Shown here piece by piece: positions 1 through 8,460 of a stretch of DNA of 54,784 nt. Under the pieces are notes generated by a model. It worked only from the letters and a program-made list of their open reading frames with translations. It was not told the origin of the DNA and did no database searches. Source of the stretch: Fibrobacter sp. GTDB taxonomy: Bacteria; Fibrobacterota; Chitinivibrionia; Chitinivibrionales; Chitinispirillaceae. Within the stretch, counting starts at the first letter, position 1; each line of letters opens with the position of its first letter. The DNA is taken from NCBI GenBank assembly GCA_012519985.1, contig JAAYPC010000287.1, positions 1 to 54,784 of the forward strand. Direction: 5' to 3'. The translations under genes were made by a program, and so were the position numbers.

Positions 1-370
1 TAATCAGAATAAAATATCTAAACTAAAAACCGGAAATGTTAAAACGGTTTATTCTTCAGGGCTTATCTGGAATAGGTTTTAATACCTGTGTAGTAAAAAG
101 AATTGAATAAAGTGGCAGAGGATAAAATTATCAATTATTAATAATAGAAATGGCGAAACTAATGTTCGCCATGTGCAGTAAGAAGATGTCAGAATACTGA
201 CCAGATACAGAGATATCCAAGTGATCCAGTGGAAAAGATCTATACCCGTAGCTTTGAAATGCGTATTAATTGTACCAGCTACGGTGTTTGGCGGATATAT
301 CTTAAACCTGAATCAGACGATTCAATATAGAGCGACTCTGATTCAGGTCGAAAAAGGAATATCAAGATTT
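1..370. other. Left-edge region without a recognised gene
   Basis: No gene is recognised in these 370 bases. One plus frame is open from base 2 to a TAA at 80-82 and could be the tail of a gene cut by the window edge, but its 26 residues match nothing I know. A short hairpin (7-bp arms at 151-157 and 165-171) and a larger inverted repeat at 307-347 are the only structures seen. Confidence 0.4.
307..347 (-). terminator. Inverted repeat downstream of the GH43 gene
   Basis: Perfect 11-bp arms (CCTGAATCAGA at 307-317 and its complement at 337-347) lie about 25 bases past the GH43 stop codon. On the minus strand the stem is followed by TTTAAGAT, a weak T-tract, so it may end the GH43 transcript. 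The 19-base loop is long for an intrinsic terminator. Confidence 0.4.
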
Positions 371-1921
371 CTATTCAATTATGTATAATCCTCTGCTTAT
401 TCTTTCTGCTGAGCCTGCTTTAACCTGCTTTGAAACCGTTCTTCCAGACAGATCATGAACCTTTTGAGCTGAAAAAGGGCTATTCTGCAGAGAGATGATT
501 CTACGAGGTGATTTTTGAGATAAATTTCCTGTTTGCATATTTTTTTTCATATTGACCTTTGTTTCATCTACAATGAACCGATACCAGTTAAGACGGAACG
601 GTTCACCTGAACCTTTATATACAAGGTAAAGGTCTTGTACATCGGAGCAGTCATCGGTGATATCGCATGTGAATGTCTCCCAATTAGTCCATCCACCGGT
701 TCCGCTGATAGCACAGGTACCAATCAGTTTCCCATTTTCACTTCCCAGTCTCAATTCAATAGAACCACCATTTGATCCACTAGCCGCCCGTACTTCAAAC
801 TTTTTTGCACCTTCACCGAAATCAACCCCGGAGACATTAGTATAATCACCAGCAGAAATACTTGTAAGCATAATTCCGCCCTCACTACAAACATCAGTTT
901 TAATCCCTTTTTGACGGTCGATAGTTTCGGCCTGTACTGTGTCGTAAGGATTAAGATACTTTATCTGTGCAGGGCCTTCATTTGTACATGTTACCTTCTT
1001 GATCGAGCCATCAGCATTATATGTAAGCAAATCAACACTGGCATTACGCTTGTAGTCCTCATTTGACAGCCGGCGGTCATGATAAAATAAATACCACTTA
1101 TCTTTAAAACTGATAACAGATGTATGATTGTTGTTGTATCTGTTAATATTCTGGCCGTTAATTGAAGGATTATCAAAGAGAGTACCCTTATAGGTAAACC
1201 CGGTCATGGGATTTTTGCTTGTGAGGTAATCAATTTTTGATGCACCGGTAGTGGCGTATGAAAAGTAGTAGGTGCCATCGTGCTTGTGCATATAGGCGGC
1301 TTCGAAAGATTCCGGAGCTTTGATGGTATCTGCGATACCGTTTACGGAGATCATATCTGAATTCAGCTTAATAACCCGCAGATTATATCCGTTTTCTCTG
1401 TCGCCTCCACCGAAATAAAGATAGGCCTGCCCGTCATCATCAATAAAAGCACATGGATCGAATAACCAGGGGACGTTGCAGTTAGGCATACTTCTGGTTA
1501 TAAGAGCTTTACCTAAAGCATCCTGGAACGGACCCTCGGGTTTATCTGCAACAGCAACACCGATTGAATTTCCTCCATCTGGGAAATAAAGATAAAACTT
1601 ACCATTTTTGTGAACACATGATGGAGCGTATGCATGTTGTGCCCACTGGGCATCTCTGGGTACCTTGAATACTTCTCCATGATCAGTCCAGTTAACCAGA
1701 TCATCTGAAGAAATAAGTGTATAATCAATAATATCATAATTATCGTTATTGTTATCATCTCGTGAGCAATAAACATATATACGGTCATTATAGACCATTG
1801 CACTCGGATCAGCCGTATACTTTTGCGATATTATCGGGTTATGTGCCATTACAGAGGAAAAAAGGAAAGAGAATACAATTAAATTACAGAATAAGTGCCT
1901 TTTAGATCCATTATGAACCAT
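371..1921 (-). CDS. Secreted GH43-family glycoside hydrolase with CBM6 module and T9SS-type tail
   Basis: A predicted extracellular arabinoxylan- or arabinan-degrading enzyme of 516 aa. A signal peptide covers about residues 1-26 (hydrophobic core, then VMA-HN). The five-bladed GH43 domain follows, with the expected acidic triad: D38 in TADPSAMVY (base), D155 in FDPCAFIDDDG (pKa modulator) and E207 in SFEAAYMHK (acid). Residues about 328-455 look like a CBM6 carbohydrate-binding module (VQAETID at its start, FRLNWYRF at its end). The last 30 residues (VHDLSGRTV, then SRGLYIIE) resemble a type A type IX secretion sorting tail, implying export to the cell surface or medium. The ATG at 1921 has a GGAG 6-7 bases upstream. 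The gene stands alone. Xylosidase and arabinofuranosidase activities cannot be separated by eye. Confidence 0.9.
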   Translation of the reverse strand: MVHNGSKRHLFCNLIVFSFLFSSVMAHNPIISQKYTADPSAMVYNDRIYVYCSRDDNNNDNYDIIDYTLISSDDLVNWTDHGEVFKVPRDAQWAQHAYAPSCVHKNGKFYLYFPDGGNSIGVAVADKPEGPFQDALGKALITRSMPNCNVPWLFDPCAFIDDDGQAYLYFGGGDRENGYNLRVIKLNSDMISVNGIADTIKAPESFEAAYMHKHDGTYYFSYATTGASKIDYLTSKNPMTGFTYKGTLFDNPSINGQNINRYNNNHTSVISFKDKWYLFYHDRRLSNEDYKRNASVDLLTYNADGSIKKVTCTNEGPAQIKYLNPYDTVQAETIDRQKGIKTDVCSEGGIMLTSISAGDYTNVSGVDFGEGAKKFEVRAASGSNGGSIELRLGSENGKLIGTCAISGTGGWTNWETFTCDITDDCSDVQDLYLVYKGSGEPFRLNWYRFIVDETKVNMKKNMQTGNLSQKSPRRIISLQNSPFSAQKVHDLSGRTVSKQVKAGSAERISRGLYIIE

Positions 1922-2283
1922 TTTCCAACTCCGGTTAGTTTATAATTATAATTTCAGTTCTTTTTCATCCTTTTTTCAATCCTGTAATATATTAAGAAAA
2001 TGGCTGGTATGGAAGTGAACAAGTAGAATCAGCATGTAAAAAAGTCTGGACAGAGATGTCCACAAAAATGTGGCAAAAAGTGGTTTATCCGAAGAATGAA
2101 ACGGTCTGCTGTCCGATACTTATTCTGGTGGGTTTATGCATATTTCTTGTTAGAAAAAGGACTGATCAATGCAGTTCGTGTGAAGGTTTTAGCCTCTTTT
2201 TTTACCAAGGCTACCGATTCTCTCCTCGCACGATGCCACTGGTAGCATCTTTTTATGATCAGTGTGCTTGCCTCATCTCTGCT
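1922..2283. other. Intergenic region with no recognised gene
   Basis: This stretch holds the upstream region of the GH43 gene. Two overlapping plus-strand frames are open here (one starts at 2056, one has an ATG at 2096), but neither has a convincing ribosome-binding site or a recognisable product. One of them runs into the 3' end of the methyltransferase gene. No repeat or RNA gene was seen. Confidence 0.4.
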
Positions 2284-3105
2284 TTACTCATACTCTCTAC
2301 TTGCAGATAACGGCGGGATACAAAGACTTTCATCTGGTGTGTAGGCAGGATCTTTTCCTGCAATAATCAAAATGTATTTGCGCATTGAAGGGAAAAGAAA
2401 ATGAAAGAACGGATGAACTCTTCTGCGGTAAAGATGAAAACACAGTAGCTTAAGAGAGGGCAACAGACCAGGATTCTCATCCAGATCCATCCATTTCCTG
2501 CATTTTATTATTCCACCGCAATGTTGAATAATTGAGCAGCATTCCTCCATTACAGGTTCACGATGATGTGCATAATAGATATACTTTTTATCCATCATGT
2601 CCTGTGGGTTACGACCAGAAAGCATCTGAAATATCTTCTCTGATGTAGCAAAATTAGGAACACTGAATACCAGGCTGCCTTTTTTACTAAGTTTCTGAAA
2701 AAGCTGGCAGAAAAAGAAAGCGGGATGAAGCGGGAAATGCTCCATCACTTCATTGAATAAGACCAGGTCAAAGGAGTTATTTTCAACAGGTAATGGTTCT
2801 TTCATCAGCTCCACAGCAAAAGAATCTATTCCGATACTGTCAAAACGGTTTTTCCATTCTGGTTCCAAGGGGTGATAAATAACAGTAGTGGGACAGCCAT
2901 AGGTAAGGTGCAGATGAGAAGATAGAATCGAGGCCCCTATCTCAAGAACACGGGTGGTGTCCTTAACAGGAGGCATGAAGCTAAGAAGGTTAACGTAGCG
3001 GTTCCAATGCAGCTTTATATATTGATGCCCTTTCTCATTGTGATATTTCTTTATTTCGGAATATGACTTCTGCAGAAGTTTTTCAGCTTCGGTGAACGTT
3101 ATCAT
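2284..3105 (-). CDS. Class I SAM-dependent methyltransferase
   Basis: A 273-aa protein with a Rossmann-type methyltransferase core (Methyltransf_11 type). Motif I is VLEIGAS instead of the usual VLDIGCG, followed by a VIYHPLEPEW stretch at the strand-2 acidic position. The post-I motif region is DLVLFNEVMEHF and the next is LVFSVPN. The VMEHF pattern is typical of methyltransferases acting on small molecules, glycans or lipids; the substrate is unknown. A longer reading to 3165 would start inside a terminator-like hairpin (3157-3179), so the ATG at 3105 (MITFTEAEKLL) is preferred, although its ribosome-binding site is weak. It lies downstream of the lipoprotein gene but is separated from it by that hairpin. 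Confidence 0.8.
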   Translation of the reverse strand: MITFTEAEKLLQKSYSEIKKYHNEKGHQYIKLHWNRYVNLLSFMPPVKDTTRVLEIGASILSSHLHLTYGCPTTVIYHPLEPEWKNRFDSIGIDSFAVELMKEPLPVENNSFDLVLFNEVMEHFPLHPAFFFCQLFQKLSKKGSLVFSVPNFATSEKIFQMLSGRNPQDMMDKKYIYYAHHREPVMEECCSIIQHCGGIIKCRKWMDLDENPGLLPSLKLLCFHLYRRRVHPFFHFLFPSMRKYILIIAGKDPAYTPDESLCIPPLSASREYE

Positions 3106-3149
3106 AACCTGGATTTTACTATTTTGTACTGATTGATACTGGGGTATAA

Positions 3150-3184
3150 TAAAATTGGACTGCAATCTGATTGCAGTCCTTTTT
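3150..3184 (-). terminator. Bidirectional hairpin terminator
   Basis: A perfect 10-bp stem (GGACTGCAAT at 3157-3166, complement at 3170-3179, 3-base loop) lies just after the lipoprotein gene on the minus strand. The minus side continues with AATTTTATTAT and the plus side with TTTTT, so it can act in either direction. Minus-strand use fits the neighbouring genes. Confidence 0.65.
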
Positions 3185-3207
3185 GAAATAAAGAAGTTTT
3201 TATGAGA

Positions 3208-4086
3208 TTATCTCTTTTTGAACTCTTCTTTTAATGTTTTGTAAGTAATAGATTCGATCTTAGGTTCGGAAAATGTAGAATCATAGGTCGGCTTAACATC
3301 TTTTTTCCATTTGTTTTCCTTTACCCAAAGCTGAGTAAAGATCTGTTTGGGGCATTTTTCTCTGTTAATGGACAAGATGATAGTATCACCTTTGAAATCA
3401 TAGGTTCCCCAGGAGATAAACTTCCAGTCCTCTTTCATATAAGGGGTTGTCTGTCCCACAAGCTCTTCTGAAGACTCAAACTTGCCATCTTTACCAAAGC
3501 TAAAGGTTTTGATGCTTTTAGCTTTGTAAGGTTGATCTTCTGCTTGAAGGATATGAGCATCAATCCAGTTACCGACCACTAACTTTTTAATTTCAGAAGC
3601 TTTTTTCTCGTTGTCTAACAGCACAGGCATGATAGAGTCGAGTTTGTCCATTTTTACCTTTGCCTGAACCAGCCAGTTGATATTTATAAAAGAATCGCAG
3701 ATTGCCAAAAGGCTGTCTGCAGTTTTCAGATGAAGTCCTGAAAGATTTGATTTTTTTTCCACAATTGTTTTCTTTAGATTCTCAAGGTATGGCTTATAGG
3801 ATGCCATTGCTTCGTTATACCATTTTTCTGCCTTTTCGATACCAATGGCCATGGAATCAGAATATTTTCTGATCAGAGTGGAATTGTTGGTTTTTTGACC
3901 GGTACTAACATTGTATAAGGCGATTTTAGCATCGGCTACGACACTGTCCGGAACACCCTTTTCCAGCAGAGCTTTAATCCTGGTGTCTACTTCCTCTACC
4001 GTTGGACCTCTTTTACACCCCGTAATGGAAATGGTAGCTATTGAGACGACAAAAAGAGCAAACATACTCTTAAAAAAACGGTTCAT
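3208..4086 (-). CDS. Lipoprotein with helical N-terminal half and lipocalin-like C-terminal half
   Basis: The product is not recognised. From the ATG at 4086 it is 292 aa, starts MNRFFKSMFALFVV and has a lipobox ending ITGC at about residue 24, so it should be a membrane-anchored lipoprotein. Residues about 30-160 are rich in charged helices. Residues about 170-275 show short alternating strands (VVGNWIDAHI, FSFGKDGKFE, WGTYDFKGDTIILSI) that resemble lipocalin-like domains of FCB lipoproteins. The start was moved from 4158 because GGGAGG lies 4 bases before the ATG at 4086 and the lipobox then sits at the right distance. No partner is evident. Confidence 0.8.
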   Translation of the reverse strand: MNRFFKSMFALFVVSIATISITGCKRGPTVEEVDTRIKALLEKGVPDSVVADAKIALYNVSTGQKTNNSTLIRKYSDSMAIGIEKAEKWYNEAMASYKPYLENLKKTIVEKKSNLSGLHLKTADSLLAICDSFININWLVQAKVKMDKLDSIMPVLLDNEKKASEIKKLVVGNWIDAHILQAEDQPYKAKSIKTFSFGKDGKFESSEELVGQTTPYMKEDWKFISWGTYDFKGDTIILSINREKCPKQIFTQLWVKENKWKKDVKPTYDSTFSEPKIESITYKTLKEEFKKR

Positions 4087-4185
4087 ACGTCCTCCCGTTG
4101 GTTTATATAAAAATTGCCTGTTTTTCGAAAACAGGATATTCAATCGTTTAATATACATTATCTAAAAAGCCCGTAGTCAGCCATA

Positions 4186-7092
4186 TTACATTATTGTAAT
4201 CTCCAAACCTCTTTCGTTAATTGAGAATGGAACTACCGATGCCTTGTTTTCTTTTTGTTTACTTAAATATTCCTTTAGAGCATCTGCTTTTTGAAGATCC
4301 GGGGAAAGAAAAAGGGCATATCCTCCACCACCGGCTCCTGTGAATTTAACAGCACTCTTGAAATTCAGAGCTTTTCTGAGCAGATCATCAAGAAGAGGGC
4401 TTTGATTGGTACTGAATATGAGATTTCCAGCCCTGCGCCCGGTGTCAATAATGTTTGCCAGACTTTGTAAATTATTGGTTTCAAGGGCTATTCTGGCATC
4501 TTTTGCCAATTGTTTCAAATAGTGAAGAGTGATTTCGATGGAAGGGATATTAGCACTCATTTTCCGGCTCGCCTCAATCATGATCTGATCAGAGGGTGTT
4601 GAGCTGCCGGTATAATAAAGGGTAAAAAGATCAAGATTAGATGATAGAAAAGAGGAATCAAGATGGTAGATAAGAGGGTCAGGTACTAACCCGGGTTTGC
4701 TTTCGATAAGTTTCAATCCCCCGGTAATCCCACCAATCAAATCCTGCCAACCACCACCAGCTTTAAGTTGCTGTTCAAGACCTATTATAGTATAAATCTG
4801 CTCTTTGAGATCAACATTTCGTCCTAAAAGCTGATAAAGAGCTGCAAGAATAGTTGAGGCTAATATCGATGAAGTTCCTAACCCAGACCCCTGAGCAATA
4901 GGACAAAAGGTGGTTAATTCTATTCCAAATCCAATCTTTTCCAGAAGATCGTGCAAAGAAGGACAATCCGGATGGAATTTCTTTGAGAATCCTGCTTCTG
5001 AGATAATTGATTTTTGAAGAGAAAAAACGGATGAGCCATTCAAAGGATCCAGCTTCTGGAAATCCGTGATAATTTCCCGGGATCCTTTATCTACAGAAAA
5101 CAGAAGAATTTCAGGAAAAGAGGTTTTTCGGCAAAAAACCTGCACAGGGGTCTTATTATACAGATTTGCTGAAAAGTTTACGACTGCCCCACCGTTTCGC
5201 AGGGTAAATGGAGGCATATCAGTCCAGCCACCAGCGAGATCTATTCTTATAGGGCATTGTACTATAATGATTTTTTCCATTCCAGGTCCCTGATTTATGA
5301 ACCTGAAAGGATCGTCAACCTTTTCAGAGACACGGAAACTTGGTCTAATCTCCTCTGATAGATCAGGAGAAAGCTCTTCAAGCAGCCGGTTGCGGTAAAG
5401 CTTAAGCAGATAGTTATCTGTGGAATAATAAAATGATTTTAATTTTTCTATAGCACCATTACCGGAAAATGCAGCAGTAAAATCATTCATGCTGGTGGTA
5501 TTCCACCCTTTACCATCAAGGATCTGTTTTCTTAGAAGAGAACAGCGGATCTTATTTCGCAACTGTTCCTGTTTGATGGGATCGGTTTTCCCGTTTATTT
5601 GTTCTATAGAGAAGCGCTCTGAAGAGCGGAATGTTTCACTCCATTGTTTACCTGGAACTTTACTCCAGTATCCCGAAAGAAAATCATCGGAACAATTCTT
5701 CACAAAAAGTCTTGCATGTAACAGATTCCTTGGTTCACCATCATCCCAGATCTCATTAGAGGTCAGATTGTGATCGTCAAGCCACTGTTTGAATGGCTTG
5801 CCGCAGAAAATTATCTGATCGGCTGGTACGTTAAAACCGAAGGTGTCCTCAATTCCGGTGACAATCTTTACGTTTCCATTGTCAATAGTCCGCTGATCAA
5901 TGCAAATCCCCTCTGGAATGGTAAAATCACTGCTCCAGTTACTGATCCCAATAAAAAGATTATTACCCATTACATTCTCCAGAGTACAATTCTGAACCGA
6001 TTCGCCGATTATCAGCTTGTTATGTCCTACCGGGAGAATAAATTGGTTTGAGTTATAGACAATCAGATCTGGGGTGTCAGGGATTTGCAGCTCCTGGAAA
6101 TCACGTGCATAAAAAAGCTGCAACTCCCTTTCGCGAAGCTCTAAACATGACTGAAAAAAATCGGGTACACTGGACAGAGGAAGAAAAGTGGCAGAACGGG
6201 CGATATGAGCCCTTAGATTAAAGTTTCTGAAAACCTCGAAAAACTGTGGAAGCAGTTCCTGGGGCATTTTTGATCTGCTCGATACCTGCGCTAAAAAAGA
6301 GGAGAAATCAACACCCAGAAGCGTGGCGGTAATCAATTCAAGATACAGACTGAAGGAAACGGAGCCGGTTTCCAAAAGATCAGTTAATGTTTTTCCATCT
6401 GTGGTTTTTATCGATGAAGTATCATTTAGTGCAGCGACAAAATTTTTACTGAAAGAAATTATCCCCATGTCTACTGCACATTCGCCTGTACCTTCCAGAA
6501 GAGCATTTTCCCGAAGAAATTTCTGATCAGCTTTCTGGAAATAGTCAATAATGTTGGATCTGTAGGAATCAAACTTGAAAACGCCATGATTTACAGCTTT
6601 GGATATTGGTGCTCTGACAGCAAACCCACAGATATCACCCCGGCTTTCTTCCAGTTCAAATGTGTCGAAATCAGCAATTACATCTGCGGAAATGGCAACA
6701 ACCTCTCCTCTGTTCCAGGGGTATTTCAAAAACAGACTTAAATGCAGATCTAATACCACTGGAGCGATGATGCTGCTGGAGGGAAGGGGAAGCGGGGTAA
6801 AAAGAACACCTTCTGGAGCATAAAAAGGTATCTGGGGATGCTTTTTTCCTGCATGGATGATCAGAATGGTCTCATCATTAATCTCTGGTTTGCGATTTTG
6901 CAGATATCTTTTCAATGCAAGTATTGTTGCACCACCGCTTCCAATGTTACCATCCTGTGGATCTGCATAAACAAGGAAATTAATCATAGGTGGATAGAGG
7001 CCATGATCGATACGCTTTCTGATAAGAGTCCGGTAGACCTCTGCCTGCTTCTCAGAAAAGGTAGTTATAATACAGGTATTGAATATAGACAT
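4186..7092 (-). CDS. fkp: Bifunctional L-fucokinase / GDP-L-fucose pyrophosphorylase
   Basis: A cytoplasmic salvage enzyme that phosphorylates L-fucose at C1 and then forms GDP-L-fucose for surface glycans. At 968 aa it is close to Bacteroides Fkp (about 950 aa). The N-terminal half is the pyrophosphorylase, with a GSGGAT nucleotide loop at residues 51-56. A central left-handed helix-like region follows. The C-terminal third is a GHMP kinase: PIRIDLAGGWTD at about residue 615, the ATP loop GSGLGTSS at about 735 and GAGGGGYALF at about 920. All key motifs look intact. The gene ends 27 bases before the next gene's most upstream possible start on the same strand and starts 126 bases after the PHP gene's end, so it may be transcribed separately. 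No fucosyltransferase adjoins it, although three glycosyltransferases lie at 28-34 kb. Confidence 0.95.
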   Translation of the reverse strand: MSIFNTCIITTFSEKQAEVYRTLIRKRIDHGLYPPMINFLVYADPQDGNIGSGGATILALKRYLQNRKPEINDETILIIHAGKKHPQIPFYAPEGVLFTPLPLPSSSIIAPVVLDLHLSLFLKYPWNRGEVVAISADVIADFDTFELEESRGDICGFAVRAPISKAVNHGVFKFDSYRSNIIDYFQKADQKFLRENALLEGTGECAVDMGIISFSKNFVAALNDTSSIKTTDGKTLTDLLETGSVSFSLYLELITATLLGVDFSSFLAQVSSRSKMPQELLPQFFEVFRNFNLRAHIARSATFLPLSSVPDFFQSCLELRERELQLFYARDFQELQIPDTPDLIVYNSNQFILPVGHNKLIIGESVQNCTLENVMGNNLFIGISNWSSDFTIPEGICIDQRTIDNGNVKIVTGIEDTFGFNVPADQIIFCGKPFKQWLDDHNLTSNEIWDDGEPRNLLHARLFVKNCSDDFLSGYWSKVPGKQWSETFRSSERFSIEQINGKTDPIKQEQLRNKIRCSLLRKQILDGKGWNTTSMNDFTAAFSGNGAIEKLKSFYYSTDNYLLKLYRNRLLEELSPDLSEEIRPSFRVSEKVDDPFRFINQGPGMEKIIIVQCPIRIDLAGGWTDMPPFTLRNGGAVVNFSANLYNKTPVQVFCRKTSFPEILLFSVDKGSREIITDFQKLDPLNGSSVFSLQKSIISEAGFSKKFHPDCPSLHDLLEKIGFGIELTTFCPIAQGSGLGTSSILASTILAALYQLLGRNVDLKEQIYTIIGLEQQLKAGGGWQDLIGGITGGLKLIESKPGLVPDPLIYHLDSSFLSSNLDLFTLYYTGSSTPSDQIMIEASRKMSANIPSIEITLHYLKQLAKDARIALETNNLQSLANIIDTGRRAGNLIFSTNQSPLLDDLLRKALNFKSAVKFTGAGGGGYALFLSPDLQKADALKEYLSKQKENKASVVPFSINERGLEITIM

Positions 7093-7218
7093 GTATGGAT
7101 CGATCCTTCCCGAATAAAAAATCTGTAAATCAGATTTAAAATAAAATATATCCTAACCTTCACAATAGTTGCCTTTGAAGGGAAGTAAGAGTTTCTTGGA
7201 AGCATCTTTGGCGGGTGT

Positions 7219-8445
7219 TTATTTAAGCAAAGAAATAAATTTCCTGTCGCTGATTTTTCTGCTGCCTGATCTCTGGATAATGTAGACTCCACCGGTTAGC
7301 TTATGTGAAAATCTGCGCAAATCCTGTACCTCTTTGCAGATCAATCTGCCCGATATATCGTATACTGCCATATTCTTGTTAATTTCAGGTGTGGAAGGTT
7401 TTTTCCATTTTTCATATCCTTCAACCCAGATGGGGGCAGTATAAGCATATTGACCTCTGGAGTTTTTAACTTTTACATAGTAATAAGAATAACCTCGTTT
7501 TTTCCAGTCAAACAAATTAATCCATTGGACCTTATGATCATTACAGGAAATGGATGCAACAACAATTCCACCATTAGCTATAATCTGTACCGAAGTTATC
7601 CTATCCAATAAGTCAGAAGTATCCGGATCGAATATGTCAATCTTAACCAGGCACAGTGAAGGTTTGTGTAATATCGAACCCATTATGGAATCATTGATGG
7701 AATAGTAAATGTGAAGATTGTTGTTCTCTGTGGAATAAACACGTCGTTTCTTTAAAGCCTCAAGCAACTTCTCGCGGGTCAATTCTGTGGCAAGAATCGC
7801 AGTTCTGGTACTGTATGCCTTTATCCATTCTTTATGGTGGCTGTCAGAATTCGCCGTTGGCCCCACATGCCACCCCTGATCGAGTGCTCTGATGTAGCTG
7901 GGTTCAAAGGTTTTATATCGTCTCATATTTATTATTTCCAGCAGATTAACAACTTTATCCAGTTGAGGGGAGTAGTTCCGAAAATTATTGAATTCATCAT
8001 ACTTCTCAGTAGGATGATTCCACTGAGCTATACACATGGTGTCCCTGATGAGACGAGTATAGAAGGAATCACGATCCATATCCCTCCACTCATACCATTG
8101 AGAATTAAGAACATTCATGTGTCCCCAGGATTTGGTCATCTCAAAACCGGATATGGCTACGAAATCTTCGGTTGTGTACCTATCTGCAATGGTTCTGGTA
8201 CTGTCAAAAAGCAATCTGTCGCTTCTGAATGAATGATCGGTGACTGCCATGAAATCGGCTCCGTAATCGCGGGCCTGACGAAAAGCTTCTGAAGGAGTCC
8301 CTTCACCATCTGAAAATGTGGTATGAGAATGCAAATCCCCGAAATAGATGCGGTAATTCTGAGCGTAAACAGAAGCTGCGATAAAAAATGTTAATATCAG
8401 GATTCTGATTGTGAAAAGAAGGGCAGTTTTTGTTAAGCAAATCAT
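7219..8445 (-). CDS. Secreted PHP-domain (CehA/McbA-like) phosphoesterase with T9SS-type tail
   Basis: A predicted exported metal-dependent phosphoesterase of 408 aa. The signal peptide covers about residues 1-28 (…ASVYAQ). The PHP motifs follow: FGDLHSHTTFSDG (H39, H41) and AVTDHS (D70, H71), then conserved QWNHPTEK and NSDSHH further on, consistent with a polynuclear metal site. The last 50 residues (MAVYDISGRLICK, LTGGVYIIQRSG, RKFISLLK) form a classic type IX sorting tail with its short conserved end. The ATG lies 15 bases after the stop of the lamin-tail gene, so this is the last gene of the 14.8-7.2 kb operon. The substrate is unknown. A phosphate ester or polymer would fit the VTC gene upstream, but that is inference. 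Confidence 0.88.
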   Translation of the reverse strand: MICLTKTALLFTIRILILTFFIAASVYAQNYRIYFGDLHSHTTFSDGEGTPSEAFRQARDYGADFMAVTDHSFRSDRLLFDSTRTIADRYTTEDFVAISGFEMTKSWGHMNVLNSQWYEWRDMDRDSFYTRLIRDTMCIAQWNHPTEKYDEFNNFRNYSPQLDKVVNLLEIINMRRYKTFEPSYIRALDQGWHVGPTANSDSHHKEWIKAYSTRTAILATELTREKLLEALKKRRVYSTENNNLHIYYSINDSIMGSILHKPSLCLVKIDIFDPDTSDLLDRITSVQIIANGGIVVASISCNDHKVQWINLFDWKKRGYSYYYVKVKNSRGQYAYTAPIWVEGYEKWKKPSTPEINKNMAVYDISGRLICKEVQDLRRFSHKLTGGVYIIQRSGSRKISDRKFISLLK

Positions 8446-8460
8446 ATCCTACAACACAAA

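Noticed and set aside
2056..2310. 84-aa plus-strand ORF between GH43 and the methyltransferase gene
   Set aside because: No convincing ribosome-binding site, odd composition, no recognisable product, and it overlaps the methyltransferase 3' end.
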